Both the position numbers and the translations under genes were made by a program. Below the pieces are notes generated by a model. It was not told where the DNA came from, made no database searches, and saw nothing but the letters and a program-made list of their open reading frames with translations. Of a DNA stretch of 64,000 nt, positions 7,769 through 15,163 are shown piece after piece. Each line of letters starts with the position of its first letter. Positions within the stretch are counted from its first letter, which is position 1. This DNA comes from Sphingopyxis sp. HIX (GTDB lineage: Bacteria; Pseudomonadota; Alphaproteobacteria; Sphingomonadales; Sphingomonadaceae): positions 1-64,000 of the forward strand of contig NZ_LNSB01000002.1 of assembly GCF_001468285.1 (NCBI RefSeq), given 5' to 3'.

Positions 7769-8077
7769 ATGTCTGAAGAAGATTCTTGGCGGTCAGAGGC
7801 CGCTTACGACTATGTCGATGCTCTGTCTCCCGGAGATCTTGCCTGGGAGTTTTTGCGGAGAAACACCGAGTACCGGCGATCATACGACGAATTCCTCCAG
7901 GCAGGCGACAACACCGAAGAACTGACCCGGGAGTTTACATCCCGATGGGGGTTGCGATTTCCCGGCAGACCCTTCTGCATCTGCAATCGTCTCTCCAGTC
8001 TTTTGGGACGCCCACTTCGATCCATCGATCGTCGTCCTCGGCAAAATCCCGACGGCTCACACGCCTCCCTCACTTGA
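7769..8077 (+). CDS. DUF6499 protein, N-terminal part of an FseA-like activator
   Basis: The zero frame gives 102 residues. The first about 68 are the DUF6499 domain (WRSEAAYDYVDALSPGDLAW, then EFLRRNTEYRRSYDEF, ending WGLRFPGRP), and the rest is junk-like up to a TGA at 8075-8077. In ICEMlSymR7A the equivalent gene is fused to the following DUF2285 frame by +1 ribosomal frameshifting to make FseA, the activator of the excisionase gene. Here the DUF2285 frame is also +1, and the in-frame continuation after WGLRFPGRP lies in that frame. GGAGG at 7755-7759 gives a well-placed ribosome binding site for the ATG. Confidence 0.75.
   Translation: MSEEDSWRSEAAYDYVDALSPGDLAWEFLRRNTEYRRSYDEFLQAGDNTEELTREFTSRWGLRFPGRPFCICNRLSSLLGRPLRSIDRRPRQNPDGSHASLT
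7961..7976 (+). promoter_or_regulatory. Candidate +1 programmed ribosomal frameshift site
   Basis: The codons read CCC GGC AGA CCC TTC. At the second CCC (7970-7972) a proline tRNA can re-pair with CCU at 7971-7973, moving the ribosome into the +1 frame. The product then runs from the DUF6499 end (FPGRP) into SASAIVSPVFWDAHFDPS and the DUF2285 domain. CCC-U is a known +1-prone sequence. The exact slip point is inference. The +1 frame opens at 7926, just after a TGA at 7923-7925, so the slip must fall between there and 8077. Confidence 0.55.
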
Positions 8078-8525
8078 CGATTTCATCAGGGCGCAGGCCA
8101 TAAATGGCATCGATGGCGAGATGCTGCGCCTTCAGATCCGGGGCGAAAAGTTCGACGCTTCTTTCCGCGACGGTGCCGGAAGTCTCGCGGCCATGGTCCT
8201 TCTCGATGAGCTTACGCCCGACCGCCTGAGCGCGCTGGCTCGTTTTTGGGCGGCTCTCGCTGGAAAAACCGTCCCGCCGGATCCGCGTATCACCCGATCC
8301 CGACAAAAGCGGGCGCGCGAAATGCTGCGCGTCCTCGACGGTCGGGCATCCGGAGCGACGTATCGTGCAATCGCCGACGCCGTCTTTCCCAAACATGATC
8401 ACGACGCAGCCTCGTGGGTAGGCAGCGCAATCCGCGAGACGACCATTCGCCTGGCTAGAGACGGCGCGAAGCTCGTCCAGGGCGGCTATCGTTCGATCTT
8501 GCGTCGGCCACGCCGAGACCGCTGA
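7974..8525 (+). CDS. DUF2285 part of the FseA-like activator (+1 frame)
   Basis: This is the frame reached after the proposed frameshift and would contribute about 183 residues. It is open from 7926. An internal ATG at 8121 would give a 134-residue product if it is translated separately. The DUF2285 domain is at the C-terminus (REMLRVLDGRASGATYRAIA, then IRETTIRLARDGAKLVQGGY). DUF2285 is a helix-turn-helix fold and FseA activates excision genes. The fused protein, from 7769, would be about 250 residues, the usual size of in-frame DUF6499-DUF2285 proteins. No ribosome binding site precedes the frame at its 5' end, which favours the fusion model. Confidence 0.7.
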   Translation, partial: SASAIVSPVFWDAHFDPSIVVLGKIPTAHTPPSLDDFIRAQAINGIDGEMLRLQIRGEKFDASFRDGAGSLAAMVLLDELTPDRLSALARFWAALAGKTVPPDPRITRSRQKRAREMLRVLDGRASGATYRAIADAVFPKHDHDAASWVGSAIRETTIRLARDGAKLVQGGYRSILRRPRRDR

Positions 8526-8651
8526 CCCCCCAAAGGGTGTCGAACTTATCTCCTTTACTTCGACATCGTGCCGACCGCCGCAATCGCGCCACCGTGACCG
8601 CAATCCGCCGCCTGTCCGAGGCAGGCGCCGCGAAACCACGGAGGTTCGATC

Positions 8652-8936
8652 ATGGACGAAACGGCCGCCCCCATGCCGCCACGCTACCTCAGGACAGAGG
8701 AAGCCGCGCGCTTTCTCGGGCTGTCGGAGCGCACGCTCGAAAAGCACCGAACATATGGCACCGGACCGACCTACCGGAAGCTCGGTGGACGGGTGGTCTA
8801 TTCGCTGACCGACCTGCAGGCGTGGGCCGATCGCGGCTTGGTGACCTCGACCTCGGATCCGCGTGGCGGCATCGTCGCTCCTGCGAAAGCTGCGGCCTCC
8901 CAAGGCCGCAACGCCGGCACTTCCGGCCTTCGCTGA
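8652..8936 (+). CDS. Excisionase / recombination directionality factor, RdfS-like HTH protein
   Basis: A 94-residue protein with a MerR/AlpA-like winged helix-turn-helix at about residues 11-60 (YLRTEEAARFLGLSERTLEK, then YRKLGGRVVYSLTDLQAW), the fold of excisionases and of RdfS. In ICEMlSymR7A, FseA activates rdfS, which directs the integrase to excise the element and leads into transfer genes. The same order (FseA-like, RdfS-like, then TraF and RlxS) is found here. GGAGG at 8641-8645 precedes the ATG. A role as a plasmid-type transcription regulator is the alternative. Confidence 0.72.
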   Translation: MDETAAPMPPRYLRTEEAARFLGLSERTLEKHRTYGTGPTYRKLGGRVVYSLTDLQAWADRGLVTSTSDPRGGIVAPAKAAASQGRNAGTSGLR

Positions 8937-8949
8937 TCCGGTCTCCGTG

Positions 8950-9837
8950 ATGTCGTCCCGCCATCAACGCAGCGACGAGAGAGCGCAACTCGACCTCTTC
9001 CGGGCGCTGCCCGGTGACTTGGCGCCTCGCGATGCGCAGGACCTGATGGCCTATCCATTCTTCTCGCTCGCCAAGTCGAAGCGGCTTGCGCCGATCGACT
9101 TCAAGGCCGGCTCGGTCAAGATCCGTGTCGAGGCAGTGCCCGAGCATGGCATGGCGACGATCTGGGACGCCGACATCCTCATCTGGGCCGCCTCACAGAT
9201 CGTCGAGGCTCGCGACGTGGGGCTCCAGCCATCGCGGCTGATGGCCACGACCCCGTATGAAATCCTGAACTTCATCGGCCGCGGCGTATCGCTGCGGGAT
9301 TACGATCGGCTCAAGGCCGCACTCGACCGACTGCAGTCGACGACCGTCGCGACCTCGATCCGCCAGCCGACAGAGCGTCGGATGCACCGGTTCTCCTGGA
9401 TCAACGAGTGGAAGGAACGAGCCGACCAACGCGGCAGGCCGCTCGGCCTCGAACTCATCGTTCCCGACTGGTTTTACAGCGCAGTGCTCGACGACGCGCT
9501 GGTGCTCACCATCGACCGCAACTACTTCGGCCTGACCGGAGGGCTGGAGCGCTGGCTGTACCGCCTGGTGCGCAAGCACGGCGGCAAGCAGGAGTTCGGC
9601 TGGAGCTTCGACTTTCCGCACCTCCATGCAAAGTCGGGTAGCCTCTCGCCGCTCAAGCACTTTGCCTACGACCTCCGCGAGATCGTCCGCCGGCAGCCGC
9701 TCCCCGGGTATCAGCTCACCATCGAGCAGTGCGTCGGCGGTCCCGACATCCTGTCCTTCGCACCCACCGATCCCGACGCGCTTGGCATTCCGCGCCGCCG
9801 TCGCCGCTCGAAAACTCGCCCTGGGGATAAGCTGTGA
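8950..9837 (+). CDS. Replication initiator protein A (RPA family)
   Basis: A 295-residue protein of the RPA (replication initiator protein A) family of alphaproteobacterial plasmids and conjugative elements. Typical blocks are RAQLDLFRALPGDLAPRDAQ at the N-terminus, YPFFSLAKSKR near residue 36, and two winged-helix-like regions, including YEILNFIGRGVSLRDYDRLK near 110 and LTGGLERWLYRLVRKHGG near 195. The basic C-terminus (RRRRRSKTR) fits DNA binding. It is immediately followed by three iteron-like repeats, which strongly suggests an origin. The ATG at 8950 lies 13 bases after the excisionase stop, and the longer frame to 8863 overlaps that gene. Confidence 0.82.
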   Translation: MSSRHQRSDERAQLDLFRALPGDLAPRDAQDLMAYPFFSLAKSKRLAPIDFKAGSVKIRVEAVPEHGMATIWDADILIWAASQIVEARDVGLQPSRLMATTPYEILNFIGRGVSLRDYDRLKAALDRLQSTTVATSIRQPTERRMHRFSWINEWKERADQRGRPLGLELIVPDWFYSAVLDDALVLTIDRNYFGLTGGLERWLYRLVRKHGGKQEFGWSFDFPHLHAKSGSLSPLKHFAYDLREIVRRQPLPGYQLTIEQCVGGPDILSFAPTDPDALGIPRRRRRSKTRPGDKL

Positions 9838-9843
9838 ATCGTC

Positions 9844-9908
9844 TCGTGCTATCGGGGACCGGCACTATCGTGCCATCGGGGACCGAAGTCTCGTGCTATC
9901 GGGGACCG
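9844..9908 (+). repeat. Three iterons next to the initiator gene, probable oriV
   Basis: TCGTGCTATCGGGGACCG occurs at 9844-9861, 9868-9885 (one T-to-C change) and 9891-9908, spaced 24 and 23 bases, about two helical turns. The core GTCCCCGAT recurs inverted at 10022-10030, just before parA, a pattern typical of initiator autoregulation. A/T-rich sequence follows the iterons at about 9948-9990. Confidence 0.75.
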
Positions 9909-9967
9909 GATTCGACGAATCCTCGCGCTGAATCAGCGACTTGCAAGCCCTGTAACTTATCTAACCT

Positions 9968-9984
9968 AGATTCCTACGGAATCT
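9968..9984. promoter_or_regulatory. Inverted repeat in the A/T-rich origin segment
   Basis: AGATTCC-TAC-GGAATCT is a perfect 7-bp inverted repeat, followed by TTCT. It could be a weak terminator after the initiator gene or a binding site for the partition proteins. The sequence alone does not decide. Confidence 0.35.
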
Positions 9985-10045
9985 TTCTAACGCGACCGTG
10001 CTTTTCGGCCGCTGTGGACGAGTCCCCGATCGCCGGGAGACCGTC

Positions 10046-10684
10046 ATGATCGTCGCGCTGCTCAACCAGAAGGGCGGCGTCGGGAAGACGACGCTCGCCC
10101 TGCACCTCGCCGGCGAATGGGCTCGCCGTGGACAGCGCGTGACGCTGATCGACGCCGACCCCCAGGGTTCGGCGCTCGACTGGTCGCAGCAGCGCAGCCG
10201 AGAGGGGTTGGAGCGACTGTTCGGTGTCGTCGGCCTGGCCCGCGACACGCTCCACCGCGAAGCGCCGGAGTTGGCCCGCGACGTTGACCATGTCGTCATC
10301 GACGGCCCGCCGCGCGTCGCTGGGCTGATGCGCTCGGCGCTGCTCGCGGCCGATCTCGTGCTCATTCCGGTGCAGCCGTCGCCGCTCGATGGCTGGGCCT
10401 CCGCCGAAATGCTCTCGCTGCTCGGGGAGGCACGCATCTACCGCCCGCAGCTCGCCGCCCGCTTCGTGCTGAACCGCTGCGCGGCTCGCACCGTGTTGGC
10501 GCGCGAGACCGCCGAAACGCTCGCGGATCACGACCCGCCCTTGCTCTCGACCACGATCGGCCAGCGCATCGTCTTCGCCGATGTCGTGCAGACCGGCCGG
10601 CTCGCCGCCGAGCAGGACGAGGATTGCCCTGGCGCGCGCGAGATCGCCGCGCTCGCGGCGGAAGTCGCGAGGATCGGCGCATGA
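10046..10684 (+). CDS. parA: ParA-family partition ATPase
   Basis: A 212-residue deviant Walker ATPase of the short ParA/MinD type. The Walker A motif is KGGVGKTT at residues 9-16, the A' motif is LIDADPQGSALDW near 35, and the Walker B region is VVIDGPPRV near 76. It has no N-terminal helix-turn-helix, so like ParF-type proteins it would rely on a separate DNA-binding partner. The overlapping downstream gene provides a ribbon-helix-helix protein that fits. GGGAGA is five bases before the ATG. An inverted iteron core lies in its promoter region, so the initiator may control it. Confidence 0.9.
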   Translation: MIVALLNQKGGVGKTTLALHLAGEWARRGQRVTLIDADPQGSALDWSQQRSREGLERLFGVVGLARDTLHREAPELARDVDHVVIDGPPRVAGLMRSALLAADLVLIPVQPSPLDGWASAEMLSLLGEARIYRPQLAARFVLNRCAARTVLARETAETLADHDPPLLSTTIGQRIVFADVVQTGRLAAEQDEDCPGAREIAALAAEVARIGA

Positions 10685-10935
10685 GCGCGCGGTCCCCGAA
10701 ACGCAGCTTCGCGGCGCGTCCGGTCGATCCGGAGAGCTGGATCAAGGCGCCCGAGCGCCACCACCCGCGCGCACAAGCCGGCGAGGACTTCTCGGCGCGA
10801 CTGACGATCGACGTGACTGCGGATATGCGCGGCCGCATCAAGATTGCCGCCTTCCAGCGCGGTCAGACCGTCGCCGACATGCTGCGCGCGCTGTTCGAGC
10901 GCGAATTCCCACCCCCCTCAGGAGAAGGATCATGA
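10681..10935 (+). CDS. Ribbon-helix-helix partition partner (ParG-like)
   Basis: An 84-residue protein with a flexible basic N-terminus and a C-terminal ribbon-helix-helix fold: strand ARLTIDVT near residue 40, helix MRGRIKIAAFQRG near 50 and helix TVADMLRALFEREF near 63. It overlaps the ParA stop (ATGA), which is the usual arrangement of parF-parG type cassettes. It probably binds a centromere site and stimulates the ATPase. That role is inferred from fold and context. Confidence 0.7.
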   Translation: MSARSPKRSFAARPVDPESWIKAPERHHPRAQAGEDFSARLTIDVTADMRGRIKIAAFQRGQTVADMLRALFEREFPPPSGEGS

Positions 10936-11453
10936 CCGGCCATGTCGCCGCGCCAATGCGCGTCGGCCGCGCCGCCATCGAGCTGCCGGCCGACACTCTC
11001 ACCCAGGTCGAACTTACTTGGGTCGAGAAGCGAACGGAGCAATGGATACGGTTCGGTCGCGAGCTACGCGAACAGATCCTCGACCGGCGCCGACGCATCC
11101 TCTTCTTCCCTCCCGGAAGTATCTTTGCGCTGGTCCGATGGGCCGCAAATGAGCACGGGACCGTGCTCTCGCGCCTCGACATCCTGCGTGCTGTTGAGCC
11201 TGCTGCGCCGTGCCAGACGATGCCGACCGTCACGCCCGGCGCGGACATCCTCTTGCGCGTCGACGGCTGGCCGAAGGTGGAGCGCATGCTCCAAGCCATC
11301 GACGCGATCGAGGCGCGCGGCATCGACCCGATCGAGGTCTCGCCGGATCATTGGCGTCACGTCCACAACCGGCTGACTGTCGGCGAAGCGCCGCGCGCCT
11401 ACGGCCTGCGACAGCACCAGGCCTTTCTCCTACGTCGGGAGATCGGCGCATGA
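10932..11453 (+). CDS. DUF2840 family protein
   Basis: A 173-residue protein of the DUF2840 family, found almost only between parA and traF on alphaproteobacterial conjugative elements; its function is unknown. Characteristic features are LTWVEKRTEQWIRFG near residue 31, RRRRILFFPPGSIFALVRWA near 54 and the C-terminal RAYGLRQHQAFLLRREI. It overlaps the previous gene by four bases (AGGAGAAGG is the ribosome binding site) and the following traF as ATGA, so it is part of one operon. Confidence 0.82.
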   Translation: MTGHVAAPMRVGRAAIELPADTLTQVELTWVEKRTEQWIRFGRELREQILDRRRRILFFPPGSIFALVRWAANEHGTVLSRLDILRAVEPAAPCQTMPTVTPGADILLRVDGWPKVERMLQAIDAIEARGIDPIEVSPDHWRHVHNRLTVGEAPRAYGLRQHQAFLLRREIGA

Positions 11454-11995
11454 CCCGGCTCTCCTACGCCATCGTCACGACGGCGGCCGTATCGCTTCTC
11501 GGCCTCGCCTCGATCGCCTCATTCGCGCCGCGCCTCATCTGGAACGCTTCAGCCAGCACGCCGGTCGGCTTCTACACAATCGGCGATGTGGGCGCCCTCG
11601 ACGTGACCGATCTGGTGGCGGTCGACGCGCCCGAGCCGCTCGCAACATTCCTGTCCGATGGCGACTACCTGCCACGCGGCGTGCCGCTCTTGAAGCGCGT
11701 CGCCGCGCTCCCGGGTCAACGGGTTTGCCGGACCGGGCTCGCCATCACGGTCGACGGCCTGCCGATCGGCGACGCCCTCGATCGCGATCGTCGCGGTCGC
11801 CCGCTCCCCGTTTGGCAGGGCTGCCGCTTGGTCGCGGCTGGAGAGTTGTTCCTGATGAACTGGCAGGTCCGCGACAGTCTCGACGGCCGCTACTTCGGCC
11901 CGCTTCCGGCCACCGCCGTGATCGGCCGGGCCACCCCTCTCTACACCGACGAGGACGGCGATGGCCGCTTCGTCTGGCGCGCGCCGACGCGGTGA
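11450..11995 (+). CDS. traF: TraF, S26-family signal peptidase of conjugation
   Basis: A 181-residue membrane-anchored serine protease of the LepB/TraF family. It has an N-terminal membrane segment (about residues 7-28), the catalytic Ser in ASTPVGFY near residue 36 and the catalytic Lys in PLLKRVAALPGQ near 81. TraF of the RP4 type processes and cyclises the TrbC pilin, and a TrbC-like pilin is encoded at 18740. The start overlaps the DUF2840 stop as ATGA. In ICEMlSymR7A traF lies in the rdfS operon, consistent with the layout here. Confidence 0.85.
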   Translation: MTRLSYAIVTTAAVSLLGLASIASFAPRLIWNASASTPVGFYTIGDVGALDVTDLVAVDAPEPLATFLSDGDYLPRGVPLLKRVAALPGQRVCRTGLAITVDGLPIGDALDRDRRGRPLPVWQGCRLVAAGELFLMNWQVRDSLDGRYFGPLPATAVIGRATPLYTDEDGDGRFVWRAPTR

Positions 11996-12041
11996 CGGCG
12001 CGCCCATGACCCTGTCCACCGCAATCTTAAGGAGACGAACA

Positions 12042-12389
12042 ATGCCCGTGATCGGTCAATTCATGCGCGAGAATGATGGCTTCATCGGCCATCTGACGAC
12101 ACTTTCCCTGCACCAGGACATCATCATCGTCGCGGCCGAGCCATCCGAAGCTGAGAACGCGCCCGACTACCGCGTCCATGTGCTCGACACCATGAGCAAC
12201 GAGACCGGCGCGGAGATCGGCGCGGGCTGGAAGCGCACCGGCGAGAAGGCCGGCGAATACGTCTCGCTGCAGCTTGACGATCCGACCTTCGAACATCCGA
12301 TCCGCGCCAACCTGTTCCAGTCGGCCGACGACAAGTCCGCCTGGGCCCTGCACTGGAACCGCCCGCCAAAGCGCGGCGAGCTGGACTGA
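12042..12389 (+). CDS. DUF736 family protein (second copy)
   Basis: A 115-residue DUF736 protein, diverged from the copy at 6536. It begins MPVIGQFMREND and ends FEHPIRANLFQSADDKSAWA, then LHWNRPPKRG, which matches the family's C-terminal strand pattern. AAGGAGA precedes the ATG by eight bases. It sits between traF and the lytic transglycosylase, so it is likely co-transcribed with transfer genes, unlike the first copy, which has its own terminator. The function of the family is unknown. Confidence 0.85.
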   Translation: MPVIGQFMRENDGFIGHLTTLSLHQDIIIVAAEPSEAENAPDYRVHVLDTMSNETGAEIGAGWKRTGEKAGEYVSLQLDDPTFEHPIRANLFQSADDKSAWALHWNRPPKRGELD

Positions 12390-12392
12390 ACG

Positions 12393-13154
12393 ATGCCCGC
12401 CACACGCATCAAACCTGTCGTCGGAGGGAGGATCGCCCTCCGACGTGCAGCTCTCCTTCTCCTTTCCGGCCTGGTCCTCGCCGGATCCGCCGCGAGCACT
12501 GCCTGCGCCCAGCAGGCGCAGGTCGAGCAGCCATCACGCAGCGATCCCTATGGCGCGTACATCGCAGAGGCGTCTCAGCGGTTTGGCGTTCCAGAAACGT
12601 GGATTCGTGCCGTCATGCGCGTCGAAAGCGCGGGCGATGTGCGCGCGATCTCGTCGGCCGGCGCAATGAGCCTGATGCAAATCATGCCCGCCACGTGGGA
12701 GGAGTTGCGCGTCCGGCATCGGCTCGGCGGCAACCCCTACGACCCCCGGGACAACATTCTGGCGGGTGCTGCATATCTGCGCGAGATGCACGACCGCTAC
12801 GGATCGCCGGGGTTTTTGGCGGCGTACAACGCGGGTCCGGGCCGCTACGAAGAGTATCTCGCCGGCCGCCCATTGCCGGCCGAAACGCGCGCCTATGTCG
12901 CGACGCTCGCCCCCATCGTCGGGGGCGGTGAACTCACCGGCCCTGTCATGGTGGCGGCCGCCGATCCGCTAACTTGGACGAGAGCGCCGCTCTTCGTCGT
13001 ACAGTCGGCCGGCAGAGAGGCTGCCGTGCCGTTGCAGTCTGACGGCAAGCCGGACACCGCCACGGCGGCGGCCCCGGTGCGCGATCAAGGCCCCGTGGCT
13101 TCGCCCACCGATGGCCTTTTCGTTACGCGCAGCGTTTCCGGGGGACCGCGATGA
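12393..13154 (+). CDS. Lytic transglycosylase, conjugation-associated SLT protein
   Basis: A 253-residue secreted murein hydrolase of the SLT (Slt70-like) family. A signal peptide occupies about residues 1-40 and ends ACAQ. The catalytic Glu is in MRVESAGDVR near residue 77, followed by GAMSLMQIMPATW near 87 and AAYNAGPGRYEEYL near 144, the classic SLT motifs. It would open peptidoglycan for the Trb channel, like VirB1/TrbN. The C-terminal 70 residues are low in complexity. It starts three bases after DUF736. Confidence 0.88.
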   Translation: MPATRIKPVVGGRIALRRAALLLLSGLVLAGSAASTACAQQAQVEQPSRSDPYGAYIAEASQRFGVPETWIRAVMRVESAGDVRAISSAGAMSLMQIMPATWEELRVRHRLGGNPYDPRDNILAGAAYLREMHDRYGSPGFLAAYNAGPGRYEEYLAGRPLPAETRAYVATLAPIVGGGELTGPVMVAAADPLTWTRAPLFVVQSAGREAAVPLQSDGKPDTATAAAPVRDQGPVASPTDGLFVTRSVSGGPR

Positions 13155-13257
13155 CCGCGTTCGCACCCGTGCGTACCGTGGCGTGCCTTGGCGGGAGATG
13201 GGCAGTCTGCGGAGGGGGAGCAGTCAGCACAACCGAACGATGGCGAGATAAAAGCCG

Positions 13258-13388
13258 GCGATGTGCGGCTTGGTGCGGTCGTGTGTTTTCAGGGACTTAT
13301 GGCGCATTTGCGCGAGGTGCGCCCAACTGGCGCAGCCTGCGCAATCGCCATTTTTCCAAGTGGTTCCTTCGCTTTGCGCGATGTGCGG
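13258..13388. other. Candidate oriT: long imperfect inverted repeat in the relaxase leader
   Basis: Between the SLT gene and rlxS, a 53-base hairpin spans 13299-13351. The outer arms ATGGCG/CGCCAT, middle arms TTGCGC/GCGCAA and inner arms TGCGCC/GGCGCA surround the loop CAACT, and a T5 run follows. An 11-base direct repeat, GCGATGTGCGG, lies at 13258-13268 and 13378-13388, exactly 120 bases apart. Relaxase origins often lie just upstream of the relaxase gene, so this is the best oriT candidate. A terminator or attenuator is the alternative reading. Confidence 0.45.
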
Positions 13389-13398
13389 AGCTTTGGCG

Positions 13399-15138
13399 AT
13401 GAGCGGCGAGGACGATTTCCGCATCCGGCCTGGCCGCATCCGCTCGACACGCGCGCAACAGGCACGGCCCTTCATCGCTCAGGCACTTGCGGCCGCACAG
13501 CGGGCTGGCGGCCGCATCTCGCGCTCCGGCCAGATCACCACGAGCAATCGCTCGCGGTTCGGTCGCGGACAACGCGCGACAGTGCAGGCAAACCGGCTCC
13601 TGACCAGCCGGTCGCGCAACGTGGTTATCAAGACGCGCGTCGTGCGGCACACCGCTAAGGCCGCGCCGCTTAGCGCCCACCTCAGCTACCTCCGGCGCGA
13701 GGGTGTTACCCGGGACGGGGAGAAGGCCCAGCTGTTCGGTCCCGAGACCGGAGACGCCGATCCGAAGGCCTTCGCTGAGCGAACCCAGGACGACCGCCAT
13801 CATTTCCGCTTCATCGTCTCACCGGAGGACGCAACGGAGATGTCCGACCTCAGGACATACGCCCGCGACCTGATGGGGCAGATGGAAAAGGACCTCGGCA
13901 CCAAGCTCGATTGGGTCGGCGTCGATCATTGGAACACCGACAATCCCCATGTCCACATCATCCTGCGGGGACGTACCGACGACAGCCAGGACCTCGTAAT
14001 CTCCCGCGACTACATCAAGGAAGGCATGCGCGCCCGCGCGCAAGACCTCGTCACCCAGGAACTGGGGCCCCGCACCGAGCAGGAGATCCGTCGTAACCTC
14101 GGACGTCAGGTCGAGGCGGAACGCTGGACCGATCTCGATCGGCAGATCTCCCGCGACAGCTATCGCACCGGCATCGTCGACCTCGCGCCACGTCCCGATC
14201 AGAAGCCTGACGAGTTCCACGCGTTGAAGGTCGGCAGGCTGCGCAAGCTGGAGACGCTTGATCTCGCCGATCAGGTCGGTCCCGGTCAGTGGGTTGTCTC
14301 GGAGACTGCGGAGAAGACGCTGCGCGCCCTCGGTGAACGCGGCGACATCATCAAGCGCATCCATCGTGGCCTGACCGAGCGCGGCATAGAGCGTGGCGCC
14401 GGAAGCTATGTGCTCGCGGGCGAAAGCATCGATGACCCTGTCATCGGGCGTCTGGTCGATCGCGGTCTCGACAACGAACTGAAGGGCACGGCCTACGCCG
14501 TAGTCGACGGCACCGACGGGCGAACCCATCATATTAAGCTCCCCGATCTCGACGCGGCTGCCGACAGCGCGCCGGGTTCGATCGTCGAGCTGCGCAAGTT
14601 TGACGACGTGCAGGGCCGCCGCCGTGTCGCACTCGCTGTTCGATCCGATCTCGATATCGAACAGCAGGTCCATGCGACCGGCGCCACCTGGCTCGACCGG
14701 CAGGCCATCGCCCGCGAACCGGTGGCTCTCGGTGGTGGCGGCTTTGGCGCGGAGGTGCGGCAGGCAATGGACCGACGCGCCGAGCATCTTATCCACCAAG
14801 GGCTCGCCGAACGGCAGACCCGTGGCGTCAGCTTCTCGCCCGGACTGATCGACTCGCTGCGCCAGCGCGAGGTCGAAGCGCTCGGCGAGAAGCTCGCGGC
14901 CGAAACCGGCCGGCCATTCACCAAGGCCGGAACGGGTGAGTATGTAGCGGGCACCTATCGGCAACGCTTTGCGCTCGCCTCGGGCCGCTTCGCCATGATC
15001 GACGACGGGCTCGGCTTCCAGCTCGTGCCCTGGACGCCGTCTCTCGAACGTCAACTCGGCCAGCACGTCTCCGGGGTCTCACGCGGGGGCGGCGGCGTCG
15101 ACTGGAGCTTCGGCCGCAATCGCGGCCTCGGCATGTAG
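13399..15138 (+). CDS. rlxS: Relaxase RlxS, VirD2-like (DUF3363)
   Basis: A 579-residue relaxase that would nick oriT and pilot the DNA strand. The N-terminal relaxase domain shows SYLRREGVT near residue 96 (candidate catalytic Tyr), HHFRFIVSPED near 133 and the metal-binding HVHIILRG near 184. The C-terminal half is the DUF3363 region common to RlxS/VirD2-like proteins of alphaproteobacterial conjugative elements. I chose the ATG at 13399 (MSGEDDFRIRPG), with CGGAG eight bases upstream. The frame upstream to 13261 crosses the candidate oriT and looks non-coding. traG follows 25 bases later. Confidence 0.9.
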   Translation: MSGEDDFRIRPGRIRSTRAQQARPFIAQALAAAQRAGGRISRSGQITTSNRSRFGRGQRATVQANRLLTSRSRNVVIKTRVVRHTAKAAPLSAHLSYLRREGVTRDGEKAQLFGPETGDADPKAFAERTQDDRHHFRFIVSPEDATEMSDLRTYARDLMGQMEKDLGTKLDWVGVDHWNTDNPHVHIILRGRTDDSQDLVISRDYIKEGMRARAQDLVTQELGPRTEQEIRRNLGRQVEAERWTDLDRQISRDSYRTGIVDLAPRPDQKPDEFHALKVGRLRKLETLDLADQVGPGQWVVSETAEKTLRALGERGDIIKRIHRGLTERGIERGAGSYVLAGESIDDPVIGRLVDRGLDNELKGTAYAVVDGTDGRTHHIKLPDLDAAADSAPGSIVELRKFDDVQGRRRVALAVRSDLDIEQQVHATGATWLDRQAIAREPVALGGGGFGAEVRQAMDRRAEHLIHQGLAERQTRGVSFSPGLIDSLRQREVEALGEKLAAETGRPFTKAGTGEYVAGTYRQRFALASGRFAMIDDGLGFQLVPWTPSLERQLGQHVSGVSRGGGGVDWSFGRNRGLGM

Positions 15139-15163
15139 CCCCACCAAGAAAGGAGTGCCTGCC

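Noticed and set aside
13819..15066. 415-codon reverse-strand frame inside the relaxase
   Set aside because: It lies wholly opposite the relaxase gene, whose family motifs and codon use are strong; long antisense frames are common in GC-rich DNA.
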